A stretch of 64,000 nt of DNA from Thermotoga sp. KOL6 (GTDB lineage Bacteria > Thermotogota > Thermotogae > Thermotogales > Thermotogaceae): contig NZ_LNDE01000002.1 of NCBI RefSeq assembly GCF_002866025.1, positions 62,001 through 126,000 of the forward strand. The letters are read 5' to 3'. Under the pieces are notes generated by a model. That model searched no databases. It was not told where the DNA came from and saw only the letters and a list, made by a program, of their open reading frames with translations. Shown here piece by piece: positions 54,218 to 62,601 of this stretch. Numbering within the stretch: position 1 is the first letter of the stretch; the number at the start of each line of letters is the position of its first letter. Both the position numbers and the translations under genes were made by a program.

Positions 54218-54421
54218 ATGAGATATGTGTTGAGCGTGCCGGATATCTCTTGTAATCATTGTAAGATGAGAATTTCTAAGGCGTTGGAGGAAATCGGTGT
54301 GGATGATTACGAGGTGAACGTTGAAGAGAAAAAGGTTATCGTTGAAACCAACGATCTCGATAAAGTTTTGAGAAAGCTCGAAGAGATTGATTATCCTGTC
54401 GAAAGTTATACGGAAGCTTGA
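54218..54421 (+). CDS. HMA-domain metallochaperone (CopZ-like)
   Basis: 67 residues, one heavy-metal-associated domain with the CXXC site C12-C15 in DISCNHCKM. ATG 54218 after GGAGGTG, with a second in-frame ATG two codons earlier. It probably delivers Cu+ to the CopA-type ATPase encoded upstream. Last gene of the cluster; its end overlaps the convergent ThuA-like gene by 16 bases. Confidence 0.88.
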   Translation: MRYVLSVPDISCNHCKMRISKALEEIGVDDYEVNVEEKKVIVETNDLDKVLRKLEEIDYPVESYTEA

Positions 54422-54990
54422 AGAAAATCTTTCAAAACCCTTTTCAAAAAAATTCGAAATTTTCCATCTTTAAGGCCCTCATTGTGAGCAGGAGTGAGGG
54501 CCAATATTTCACCTTCAAAAAATCTCCTCTTCCATCCTGCAACGGTTTTTCCATCCTCTGATTCACTCCAGAGAAATATTTCTACATCCGATCTAAGCTC
54601 GATAAAATATTGTTCATCCGCGAGTACAAATTCAACCCTTTCTCCGTAGTATCTCACTTTCTTCTGTGGGGGATGATGGATGAATCTTCCCCCCACTAAC
54701 CTGTTGTAACTCTCTGGAAAGTGGGCAAGACCCGAATGCCAGGCAAAAAGTTTTCCACCGGATCTGATGTATCCTTCCAAAAGTTTTATTTCCTTCTCTT
54801 CTAACCATGGTTTATTTTCATCGATGAGGTTCCATCTTCCTATAACAACCAAGTTCGGTAGCTTCCGTATTTCATAGAATTTGTTTGGCGAGTAATCGTA
54901 GATGATACCTTTTTCCAAAACATTTTGAAGAGTTTCCAAATAAAGGTCGTGATCGTGATATTTGTCTCCAAGAAAAGCAAAAATTTTCAT
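54406..54990 (-). CDS. ThuA-like (class I amidotransferase-fold) protein
   Basis: 194 residues of the trehalose-utilisation ThuA fold. Seen: VVIGRWNLIDE, then GGKLFAWHSGLAHFPESYNRLVGG (residues around 80-102) and the family HHPP segment; C-terminal ALTPAHNEG. The family is usually found with sugar catabolism genes, but its reaction is poorly known. Divergent from the second TRAP operon. Confidence 0.83.
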   Translation of the reverse strand: MKIFAFLGDKYHDHDLYLETLQNVLEKGIIYDYSPNKFYEIRKLPNLVVIGRWNLIDENKPWLEEKEIKLLEGYIRSGGKLFAWHSGLAHFPESYNRLVGGRFIHHPPQKKVRYYGERVEFVLADEQYFIELRSDVEIFLWSESEDGKTVAGWKRRFFEGEILALTPAHNEGLKDGKFRIFLKRVLKDFLQASV

Positions 54991-55048
54991 GACAATCCCC
55001 TCCTCGGTCTAATGCTACTACTGTCATATGTAACAGAAAAGTTAACAG

Positions 55049-55078
55049 TTGACTCTGGAACTTTTTATGTAATAAAAT
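55049..55078 (+). promoter_or_regulatory. Predicted promoter of the second TRAP operon
   Basis: TTGACT (55049-55054), 18 bases, TAAAAT (55073-55078). Just upstream TAACAG occurs twice (55031-55036 and 55043-55048), with an 11-base offset of one helical turn, a possible regulator site. Confidence 0.6.
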
Positions 55079-55143
55079 TTTTTTGCAAAAAGATCTATTT
55101 AATACAATTTAGAAAAAAATTTTATTTAGGGAGGTGTTGGTTA

Positions 55144-56154
55144 ATGAGCAAAAAGGTATTGTTAGCCATTGTTTTGGGAGTATTGATTGTTTCATTAACG
55201 TTCGGTGCAAAGTATACCTTAAGATTTGGACACGTGCTCGCTCCAGGAGAACCTTACCATCAGGCGTTCTTGAAATGGGCGAAAGCAGTTGAAGAGAGAA
55301 CGAATGGAGATGTTAGAATCGAGGTTTTCCCGAGTTCACAGCTCGGAGTCGAAGAGGATGTTATCGAACAGATCAGGATGGGAGCACCGGTTGGTTGGAA
55401 CACAGATTCTGCAAGACTTGGGATGTATGTTAAAGATATAGGAGTAATGAATCTCGCGTACTTCATCGATTTCATGGGTGCAAAGACGCCCGAAGAGGTG
55501 ATAAAGACATTGAAGAAAATCAAACAATCACCAACTATGCAAAAGTGGTTGAAAGACCTAGAGCAAAGGTTTGGTATCAAGGTATTGTCCTTTTACTGGG
55601 TACAAGGATACAGACATTTTGTGACAAACAAACCTATCAGAAAACCGGAAGATCTGAGTGGTTTGAGAATAAGAACCCCTGGAGCCCCCGCTTGGCAAGA
55701 ATCTATAAGAGCACTCGGTGCGGTTCCTGTAGCTATCAATTTCGGAGAGATCTATACGGCAGTTCAAACCAAAGCTGTTGATGGGGCAGAACTCACCTAT
55801 GCAAATGTTTACAACGGTGGTCTATACGAGGTTTTGAAGTACATGTCTGAAACTGGTCATTTCCTCCTCATAAACTTCGAAATTGTCAGTGCAGATTGGT
55901 TCAACAGTTTGCCACCGGAATATCAGAAAATAGTCGAAGAAGAGATGGATAAAGCGGGAATAGAAGTATCGCTCAAGATCATGAAAGAACTCGAAGAAGA
56001 GTACAAGCAGAAATGTATAGAAAAGGGTATGACTGTTATACCCGCTTCTGAAATCGATAGAGAAGCTTTCATGGAGAGGGCGAAACAAGCGTACAAGAAG
56101 TTAGGACTCGAAGATGCACTAAATCAGTTAATCAAGGAAGTGAAAGGAGAGTGA
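55144..56154 (+). CDS. TRAP transporter solute-binding protein, DctP family (second set)
   Basis: 336 residues from ATG 55144 after GGGAGGTG. Signal peptide MSKKVLLAIVLGVLIVSLTFG. The TRAP core LSGLRIRTPGAPAWQ with its conserved arginine lies near residue 175, followed by GEIYTAVQTKAVDGAE. I recall a T. maritima protein in this genomic position with a solved TRAP binding-protein structure. Binds an acid or sugar acid in the periplasm. Confidence 0.93.
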   Translation: MSKKVLLAIVLGVLIVSLTFGAKYTLRFGHVLAPGEPYHQAFLKWAKAVEERTNGDVRIEVFPSSQLGVEEDVIEQIRMGAPVGWNTDSARLGMYVKDIGVMNLAYFIDFMGAKTPEEVIKTLKKIKQSPTMQKWLKDLEQRFGIKVLSFYWVQGYRHFVTNKPIRKPEDLSGLRIRTPGAPAWQESIRALGAVPVAINFGEIYTAVQTKAVDGAELTYANVYNGGLYEVLKYMSETGHFLLINFEIVSADWFNSLPPEYQKIVEEEMDKAGIEVSLKIMKELEEEYKQKCIEKGMTVIPASEIDREAFMERAKQAYKKLGLEDALNQLIKEVKGE

Positions 56155-56162
56155 TCTTCAAG

Positions 56163-56186
56163 GCCCAGCCCAATGGGCTGGGCTTA
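56163..56186 (+). terminator. Intercistronic stem-loop after the second DctP gene
   Basis: GCCCAGCCC (56163-56171), loop AAT, GGGCTGGGC (56175-56183), then TTATT. Perfect 9-base GC-rich stem directly between binding-protein and permease genes. Confidence 0.8.
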
Positions 56187-56211
56187 TTCTGAATTGACAG
56201 AGGTGATAGTT

Positions 56212-56691
56212 GTGAAAAAATTCGATGAAATGCTTCTGAAATTTGAAAAACACTCCGCAAAAGTATTACTCTTAGTGATGATTGTTCTGGTTTTCTCCTC
56301 TGGAATTGCAAGGTTTTTGAAGCATCCCATAAACTGGGCGGTGGACTTCAGTACTTTTTTATTCGGTTGGGCATGTTTTTTTGCGGTGGATGTTGCTTGG
56401 CGAGAAAACAAGATGATGTCTGTGGATATTCTGGTAAAACGTTTTTCTAACAGAACGCAAAAGATTATAAGGCTCGCAAATTACATAATTATCCTGGCGT
56501 TTGTTGTTTACCTCATCATATGGGGGTTCTACCTCTCCTATAAAACTAGATACAGAACTTTCGTTGGGATGCCGAATTTTAGTTACACATGGGTTACTCT
56601 GAGTATACCGGTTGGCGGAATACTCCTCTTTAGGACCACAATTCTGAAGATAATCGCAGAATTCAGAGACAACAAGAAGGAGGCAAAGTGA
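56212..56691 (+). CDS. TRAP transporter small membrane subunit, DctQ family (second set)
   Basis: 159 residues counted from GTG 56212, which has AGAGGTGATA at the right distance; a longer frame starts inside the stem-loop. Four membrane helices, with the typical FSTFLFGWACFFAVDVAWRE core near 54-73. Pairs with the DctM protein that starts one base after its stop. Confidence 0.87.
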   Translation: MKKFDEMLLKFEKHSAKVLLLVMIVLVFSSGIARFLKHPINWAVDFSTFLFGWACFFAVDVAWRENKMMSVDILVKRFSNRTQKIIRLANYIIILAFVVYLIIWGFYLSYKTRYRTFVGMPNFSYTWVTLSIPVGGILLFRTTILKIIAEFRDNKKEAK

Positions 56692-56692
56692 T

Positions 56693-57976
56693 ATGGTAAT
56701 AGTACTGATTGCTTTTGCCGTTTTCTTGATTTTAGGAATGCCCGTTGCTTTCGCTATAGGAATATCGGGATTTCTCTGGTTTCTTCAGCATCCCGAACTT
56801 CCTATAACCATACCCATTCAAAGATTGCTGTCGCAGACAGTGAACTTCACTTTACTCGCGATTCCCATGTTCATAGTGGCTGGAAATGTGATGAATTCAG
56901 CTGGGGTGACGAGGCGCCTTCTCGATTTTGCTTCGACGCTCGTCGGTCACATGAGAGGTGGACTCGGTCAAGTTTCGGCGGTTCTTTCCACGTTGATGGG
57001 AGGGGTTTCGGGTTCCAGTATAGCGGACGCAGCGATGGAAACAAGAATGCTTGGACCTGAAATGTTGAGGAGAGGTTATCCCAGGGGATTTGCAGTGGCC
57101 GTAAATGTATGGACGTCTTTGATCACACCGATCATACCTCCTGGAATTGCGTTCATCATCTATGGAACGATTGGTCAGGTTTCGATCGGTAGACTCTTTG
57201 CAGCAGGTATTGGACCAGGGCTTCTTCTGATGATTGTTTACATGATCACCATCTGGTTTGTAGCAAAGCGGTTGAATCTTGCACCAGAAAGGGAAAAAAA
57301 GGCTTCAACTGGTGAAATAATGAGATCTTTAGGAAAAAGCATTTGGGCGCTCATTTTCCCTATTTTGTTAATTATAGGTCTCAGGGGAGGCCTCTTTACA
57401 CCTTCAGAAGTAGGATCTTTTGCTGTGTTATATGGAATATTTGTAGGATTTATTATCCATAGAGAGATGTCATTTAGGGTTCTCTATTGGGAAACTCTTG
57501 AAAATTCTCTTGGGGACATAGGTAGTGTAATGTTTATTCTGTCGATGTCTTCCATTTTCGGTTATGGAATGATTTGGGAAAGAATCCCTGAAAAGTTGGC
57601 TGAATTTTTACTTGGTATCACTAGCAATCCGAACTTGTTGATGATTATGATATCTATTTTCTTGGTATTCGCTGGATTGTTTGTAGATGCCACCGCTCTC
57701 ATCCTCATGCTCACAGCCATTTTACTTCCTGTTGCGAGACATGTGGGAATAGATCCTGTTCATTTTGGATTGGTTTTCATTCTCTCCGCTGCGATGGGGA
57801 ATCAAACTCCGCCTGTCGGAGCATCGATGTACGCAGGATGTTCTGTCCTTGGTGCCACGTTAGAAGAATACATTAGAGCGTCTTGGCCTTTCTTGGTAGT
57901 TACTGTGATCGCTATACTCATTGTTATTTTCTTCCCACAGATTGTTCTCTTCATACCGAATCTCATCTTCGGATAA
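56693..57976 (+). CDS. TRAP transporter large permease, DctM family (second set)
   Basis: 427 residues with about twelve helices. DctM hallmarks are GGVSGSSIADAAMETRMLGPEM near 100-121 in shortened view (G-S-S-I-A-D core), and PIIPPGIAFIIYG near 150. NQTPPVGASMY lies near 370. ATG 56693 after AAGGAGG. Followed within 14 bases by the SDR gene. Confidence 0.94.
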   Translation: MVIVLIAFAVFLILGMPVAFAIGISGFLWFLQHPELPITIPIQRLLSQTVNFTLLAIPMFIVAGNVMNSAGVTRRLLDFASTLVGHMRGGLGQVSAVLSTLMGGVSGSSIADAAMETRMLGPEMLRRGYPRGFAVAVNVWTSLITPIIPPGIAFIIYGTIGQVSIGRLFAAGIGPGLLLMIVYMITIWFVAKRLNLAPEREKKASTGEIMRSLGKSIWALIFPILLIIGLRGGLFTPSEVGSFAVLYGIFVGFIIHREMSFRVLYWETLENSLGDIGSVMFILSMSSIFGYGMIWERIPEKLAEFLLGITSNPNLLMIMISIFLVFAGLFVDATALILMLTAILLPVARHVGIDPVHFGLVFILSAAMGNQTPPVGASMYAGCSVLGATLEEYIRASWPFLVVTVIAILIVIFFPQIVLFIPNLIFG

Positions 57977-57990
57977 GGAGGGATTGAGAA

Positions 57991-58746
57991 ATGAACTTTC
58001 AAGGTAAGGTGGTTTTGATAACGGGAGCCGGATCTGGTATAGGAAAGAAAGCTGCTATTATGTTTGCAGAAAGAGGAGCAAAAGTAGTTGTTAACGATAT
58101 TTCTGAAGAGAAAGGAAATGATACCGTAAAGTTGATAAAGGAAAAAGGAGGAGAAGCGTTTTTTGTCTACGGGGATGTGGCAAAAGATGCGGAGAAAATC
58201 GTGAGAAAGACGGTGGATGTATTCGGCAGACTTGATATTCTTGTGAACAATGCAGGAATTGTACCGTACGGAAACATAGAGGAAACATCAGAGGAAGATT
58301 TCGATAGGACCATTTCGATCAATGTTAAGGGGCCGTTCTTGCTTTCTAAGTATGCAGTTGAACAGATGAAAAAACAGGGTGGTGGTGTGATTGTCAACGT
58401 TTCATCAGAGGCGGGCCTAGTTGGTATACCCAGAAGATGTGTGTACAGTGTATCAAAAGCTGCCTTGATTGGGCTTACCCGATCGTTGGCAGTTGATTAC
58501 GTCGGATACGGAATAAGAGTTAACGCTGTCTGCCCTGGAACGACTCAGTCTGAAGGTTTGATGGCGAGGGTGAAGGCATCCCCCAATCCTGAAGAACTTC
58601 TGAGGAAGATGACCTCTAGAATACCTATGGGAAGACTCGGAAAAGAGGAAGAAATAGCTTTTGCTATATTGTTTGCAGCGTGTGACGAAGCGGGATTTAT
58701 GACGGGTAGTATCATATCGATAGATGGGGGTTCTACAGCGGTGTGA
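57991..58746 (+). CDS. Short-chain dehydrogenase/reductase
   Basis: 251-residue NAD(P)-dependent oxidoreductase. TGAGSGIG (11-18), NNAG near 88-91, serine in VNVSSEAG and the catalytic pair Y152 and K156. ATG after AAGGAGG. In the TRAP/RpiR/hydroxyacid dehydrogenase operon it probably oxidises the imported substrate. FabG-like in length, but the context argues against fatty acid synthesis. Confidence 0.9.
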   Translation: MNFQGKVVLITGAGSGIGKKAAIMFAERGAKVVVNDISEEKGNDTVKLIKEKGGEAFFVYGDVAKDAEKIVRKTVDVFGRLDILVNNAGIVPYGNIEETSEEDFDRTISINVKGPFLLSKYAVEQMKKQGGGVIVNVSSEAGLVGIPRRCVYSVSKAALIGLTRSLAVDYVGYGIRVNAVCPGTTQSEGLMARVKASPNPEELLRKMTSRIPMGRLGKEEEIAFAILFAACDEAGFMTGSIISIDGGSTAV

Positions 58747-58758
58747 GGAGGTATCAAA

Positions 58759-59601
58759 ATGGACGTTATCCAAACAATTAGAGAAAAGTATGAGGAATTT
58801 ACCAAAGCGGAAAAACGTATAGCAGACGTTGTTCTTGAAAATCCAAGAAGTATCATAGAAAGTTCTATCAGTGATTTGAGTAAGAGGGCAGGAGTAAAAA
58901 GTGAAGCATCTATTGTGAAGTTCTATAAAAAGTTGGGTTTGAGCAGTTTCCAGCAATTTAAGGTGTTACTCGCACAGAGCATCTCTCGCGCCCCCCTAGA
59001 GATAGTTTACGAGGATGTTTCTGATGAAGATGACACGAAGGTCGTCACTGAAAAGATATTCAAAGCCACAGTGAGGGCGATTTTGGATACTTTAGATTCT
59101 TTGGATGTTGCCTCTGTAGAAAGAGCAGTAGAGTTGTTCAAAAATGCTAGAAGAATCATATTTGTGGGCTTTGCTGCTTCTGCTGCCGTTGCTTTTGATG
59201 CATTTCATAAGTTCACCCGAATAGGAAAGAATTGCTTGTTTTCTAACGATGAACACATTGTAGCCACCATACTCGCAACAGCTACTCCTGACGATCTTCT
59301 CGTCACCATCTCGCACACCGGTGAGACGATTTCTATCGTGAATTTTGCTAAAAAGGCGAAAAGTCTGAGGATACCTGTTGTTGCAATAACTGGCAATAAG
59401 AAGTCTACTCTTTCAAAGTATTCCGATGTTGTCCTCGTTACAAACACCAAAGAAACCAAGATAAGAACTGATGCTATGACGTCGAGAATAGTGCAACTCG
59501 TAATCCTCGATACGATATACACACTTCTCGCTGCAAGAGATCCACGAGCTATAGAAAATCTTAACAAGAGCAGGTTAGCGGTCTCGGAGCTCAAGTATTG
59601 A
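58759..59601 (+). CDS. RpiR-family transcriptional regulator
   Basis: 280 residues: N-terminal helix-turn-helix (residues 1-80; SISDLSKRAGVKSEASIVKF) and a C-terminal SIS sugar-phosphate domain (FVGFAASAAVAFDAFHKF, TISHTGETISIVNFAKKA). ATG after GAGGTATC. It lies inside the operon it probably controls. The ligand is expected to be a phosphorylated sugar or sugar acid. Confidence 0.92.
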   Translation: MDVIQTIREKYEEFTKAEKRIADVVLENPRSIIESSISDLSKRAGVKSEASIVKFYKKLGLSSFQQFKVLLAQSISRAPLEIVYEDVSDEDDTKVVTEKIFKATVRAILDTLDSLDVASVERAVELFKNARRIIFVGFAASAAVAFDAFHKFTRIGKNCLFSNDEHIVATILATATPDDLLVTISHTGETISIVNFAKKAKSLRIPVVAITGNKKSTLSKYSDVVLVTNTKETKIRTDAMTSRIVQLVILDTIYTLLAARDPRAIENLNKSRLAVSELKY

Positions 59602-59617
59602 ACACGGAGGGGAAATC

Positions 59618-60604
59618 ATGAAGAAAAGAATCTTGGTTGTTACACGCACTTTTGGAAAATATTCTCGTGATCCAATAGATTTTCTTGAAAGAGAAGGCTT
59701 CGAAGTGATAAAAGTTGATAGGATAGATGCCAAGGCTTTGAAGGGAGTTGATGCGCTTATAGTGGGAACTCATCCTGTAACAGCGGAAATGATAGAGAGC
59801 TCCGATCTCAAAATAATAGCGAAACACGGTGTGGGTGTGGATAACATAGATCTTGAAACGGCTACAAATAAAGGAATACCGGTTACCATTACAACTGGGG
59901 CGAACTCACTTTCCGTTGCAGAACTTACCATAGCTTTTGCATTTGCTCTGAGCAGGGGGTTGATATGGGCTCATAACATGCTGTTTTATGAGAGAAAGTG
60001 GGAAAGCATAGTGGGTCAAGAAATTGCGGGGAAGGTTCTTGGTGTAGTAGGATTCGGAGCGATTGGCCGGGAAGTTGTCAAAAAAGCTACATGTTTAGGT
60101 ATGAAAGTTTTGGTCTATGATCCGTTCGTTAGTAAAGATTCCATAAGGTTGTATGAGGCGATTCCTGTTGATGAGTTAGATCAACTGTTGAAAGAAAGCG
60201 ATATCGTATCCTTACATGTTCCCTTGAATGAAGATACAAGAAACATGATAGGAGAAAGAGAATTGAACCTCATGAAAAGATCTGCTTTTCTAATAAATAC
60301 TTCTCGAGGAGGATTAGTGGATGAAGCCGCCCTCGTAAAAGCGTTGAAAGAAGGAAGAATAGCGGGAGCGGCTCTCGATGTTTTTCAAGAAGAACCACCA
60401 GACCCTAACTCACCGCTCTTTGAATGTCCAAATCTTATCGTAACCGCACACATAGGAGCACACACAAAAGAAGCCATTTATAGAATGAACATGATGGCTG
60501 CTCAGTCCGTTGCTGAGTTTTTTAAAGGTAAGGTTCCAAAACATATTGTGAACAAAGAAGTTGTTGATATACTGAAGAGAAAGGGATATCAGGAGGCCTC
60601 TTGA
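59618..60604 (+). CDS. D-2-hydroxyacid dehydrogenase (phosphoglycerate dehydrogenase-like)
   Basis: 328 residues. NAD-binding GFGAIGREV near 145 and catalytic triad R230 (NTSRGG), E259 (DVFQEEPP) and H278 (TAHIGAHT). It lacks the C-terminal ACT regulatory domain of long SerA. Last gene of the TRAP operon, so a glycerate/hydroxypyruvate or other 2-keto acid substrate is more likely than serine synthesis. The promoter of the tRNA gene overlaps its stop codon. Confidence 0.87.
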   Translation: MKKRILVVTRTFGKYSRDPIDFLEREGFEVIKVDRIDAKALKGVDALIVGTHPVTAEMIESSDLKIIAKHGVGVDNIDLETATNKGIPVTITTGANSLSVAELTIAFAFALSRGLIWAHNMLFYERKWESIVGQEIAGKVLGVVGFGAIGREVVKKATCLGMKVLVYDPFVSKDSIRLYEAIPVDELDQLLKESDIVSLHVPLNEDTRNMIGERELNLMKRSAFLINTSRGGLVDEAALVKALKEGRIAGAALDVFQEEPPDPNSPLFECPNLIVTAHIGAHTKEAIYRMNMMAAQSVAEFFKGKVPKHIVNKEVVDILKRKGYQEAS

Positions 60605-60629
60605 ACCAGAAAGGACTATGTGTTAAAAT
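60601..60629 (+). promoter_or_regulatory. Predicted promoter of tRNA-Thr
   Basis: TTGAAC (60601-60606), 17 bases, TAAAAT (60624-60629), with a TG two bases before the -10. It begins at the last codon of the dehydrogenase gene. Confidence 0.65.
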
Positions 60630-60643
60630 AGTTCCAGCGACGA

Positions 60644-60720
60644 GCAGGCGTAGCTTCAAGCGGTGGAGCGCCGCCTTGGTAAGGCGGAGGGTGTGGGTTC
60701 GAGTCCCACCGCCTGCTCCA
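60644..60720 (+). tRNA. tRNA-Thr, anticodon GGT
   Basis: 77 bases that fold completely. Acceptor GCAGGCG pairs with CGCCTGC; D stem GCTT/GAGC; anticodon stem CCGCC/GGCGG with loop TTGGTAA (anticodon 60678-60680). T stem GTGGG/CCCAC has loop TTCGAGT. CCA is encoded (60718-60720) after discriminator T. Reads ACC and ACU. An eight-T run (60721-60728) follows at once and ends the transcript. Confidence 0.95.
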
Positions 60721-60748
60721 TTTTTTTTGTCTCTTTTTCCCTATACAC

Positions 60749-62041
60749 TTACAACACCCTCTCACCTTCAATGAACACTGCTGCTGGATCGTCTTCAAAA
60801 AGAAGAGGATTTCTTTCGTATAAACAAAAATCAGCTTTGAAACCTGTCTCTATCTTTCCCGTCTTTATTTTTACTTGTCTTGCCCCAGCTTCTGTCATCA
60901 GATAAAAAGTTTCTTCTCTAGAAAATCCCATCTTCAATGCGTGTTCTGCCACATACTTGGGATCACTTGGAGAAACTGGAGAATCAGACGAGAAGGAAAT
61001 GGAGATACCCATTTCGAATATCTTTCGAAACGGATAAAGAAGTGCGTTAACTTTTATATTTTTGAGTAGAGGTAAGTCTTCGAAGTAAAAATGTGGTTGA
61101 ACGGTGAGAGAAGCGCTCTTTAATCTTTTTAGATCTTCTTCTTTTATGAGTTGAGCATGAACGATTCTATGGCCAGGGTGTTTTTCTAAAACATCCAGAG
61201 TAACACTCACCGCTTCGTCACCAATCGCGTGTATGTTCAGGATCAAACTTTTTTCATCACAGAATTCAGCTAATTTTTCGAGTTTTTTCTTTGAAACGAG
61301 TTGAACACCGTGTGTGCCATCTTCGTATTCACCAGATATGAAAGCTGTTTTCGCACCAAGCGAACCATCCATGAAAACTTTTATTCCTCTAACATGGACT
61401 TTAGGGCTGAGATCGCGAAAGTAGTGTGGTCTCAAATTTTTGTACTTCAGTTTCTCGAAGAGTCTAACACGTGAATTTTTGAGGACATCGAGGAGTTCTT
61501 CTACCTCAACACCATTTAGATCATCGCTTTGAACGAAAGTCACTCCATGTTTCAAAAACTCTTGTTCTCCGACTTTGTAAAATTTCAAGAGTTCTTTTTT
61601 GAATACATGTTCGTATATCGGTTCGAGGTTTTCAACGATGTATCTGGTCTTTATGCCCAGCACTTTCATAGCTGATATATTTAGAAGAGCTTTGTGTCCA
61701 CATCTTCTAATAAGGAAAATAGGTTTTTCTATCTCATCTAGTTTTTTCAAAGTGGTTCCATCCGGTTCTTCGCTCCATCCTCTTCCAAATATCACGTTCT
61801 CCTGTTTCCGTTCGTTCAGCTTTTCAAAAAGTTCATCCCATGAGGAAAAAGAAATGGAATCTTTGGCAAATCCAGTTCCCACAACGTGTGCGTGTGAATC
61901 TACGAAACCGGGTACTAGAAAGTATCCCTTCACATCGATCGAAGGACCGTGTGATTTTTCAACGAAAACACCGTTTTCAACAAATAAATCTTTTTGCACA
62001 AATCTATTTCCATTCCAGACAAGAGCACCTTTCAGAATCAT
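60749..62041 (-). CDS. Amidohydrolase family 3 (YtcJ-like) protein
   Basis: 430-residue metal-dependent hydrolase. Metal motif HAH in VDSHAHVVG near residue 49, NIHAIGDEAV near 252 and VHAQLI near 275; SFSSDSPVSP near 350 holds the late conserved aspartate. Overlaps pyrE by 4 bases (ATGA), so it is the last gene of the pyr operon. It is not a dihydroorotase by pattern; an N-acyl or ring amide hydrolase is likely. Substrate unknown. Confidence 0.85.
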   Translation of the reverse strand: MILKGALVWNGNRFVQKDLFVENGVFVEKSHGPSIDVKGYFLVPGFVDSHAHVVGTGFAKDSISFSSWDELFEKLNERKQENVIFGRGWSEEPDGTTLKKLDEIEKPIFLIRRCGHKALLNISAMKVLGIKTRYIVENLEPIYEHVFKKELLKFYKVGEQEFLKHGVTFVQSDDLNGVEVEELLDVLKNSRVRLFEKLKYKNLRPHYFRDLSPKVHVRGIKVFMDGSLGAKTAFISGEYEDGTHGVQLVSKKKLEKLAEFCDEKSLILNIHAIGDEAVSVTLDVLEKHPGHRIVHAQLIKEEDLKRLKSASLTVQPHFYFEDLPLLKNIKVNALLYPFRKIFEMGISISFSSDSPVSPSDPKYVAEHALKMGFSREETFYLMTEAGARQVKIKTGKIETGFKADFCLYERNPLLFEDDPAAVFIEGERVL

Positions 62042-62601
62042 TTCAATCCCCTGCTTCCCGGTTTCATCGAGGGGATCCCTTGTTTACAAAGGGGACATTC
62101 GTCCGGTTCGTATGTGGGTAGATCAAGCGTTAGTAATTTTTTAAAAGGAACACCAAAGTCCACTTTGCTTCTCGATCTATCAATTATTGCCCCAACACAC
62201 ACCACAGTGGCACCTTCTTTCTTGAGAAGTTCTATAACTTCCTTTACAGAACCACCTGTCGTTACGACATCTTCAACTACCGCTACTCTTTCTCCTGACT
62301 TCACATGAAATCCTCTCCTGAGTTTCATTACACCGTTTTCTCTTTCCGCAAAGAGAGCTCTTGCCTTCAGATATCTCGCTACTACGTAAGAAAGTATCAC
62401 TCCACCCATTGCAGGTCCGACAACCGTCTTCACATCGTACTTTTCAAGAAGTTTCGCTAGCTCTTTACCCACGACATCACCATACTCTGGAAATTCAAAA
62501 AGTCTTGCACATTGAACATATTTGGAAGAGTGTTTCCCAGAAGAAAGGACGAAGTGGCCTTCCATAAGGGCACCGGTCTTTTCCAAGATTTCTTCTATCA
62601 T
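62038..62601 (-). CDS. pyrE: Orotate phosphoribosyltransferase
   Basis: Joins orotate and PRPP to OMP. 187 residues. PRPP-binding motif VVEDVVTTGGSV near 108-119 and N-terminal FVLSSGKHSSKYVQ, typical of the archaeal/thermophile type. The C-terminus has an extra CPLCKQGIP with two cysteines. Overlaps pyrF by 4 bases (ATGA). Confidence 0.95.
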   Translation of the reverse strand: MIEEILEKTGALMEGHFVLSSGKHSSKYVQCARLFEFPEYGDVVGKELAKLLEKYDVKTVVGPAMGGVILSYVVARYLKARALFAERENGVMKLRRGFHVKSGERVAVVEDVVTTGGSVKEVIELLKKEGATVVCVGAIIDRSRSKVDFGVPFKKLLTLDLPTYEPDECPLCKQGIPSMKPGSRGLK

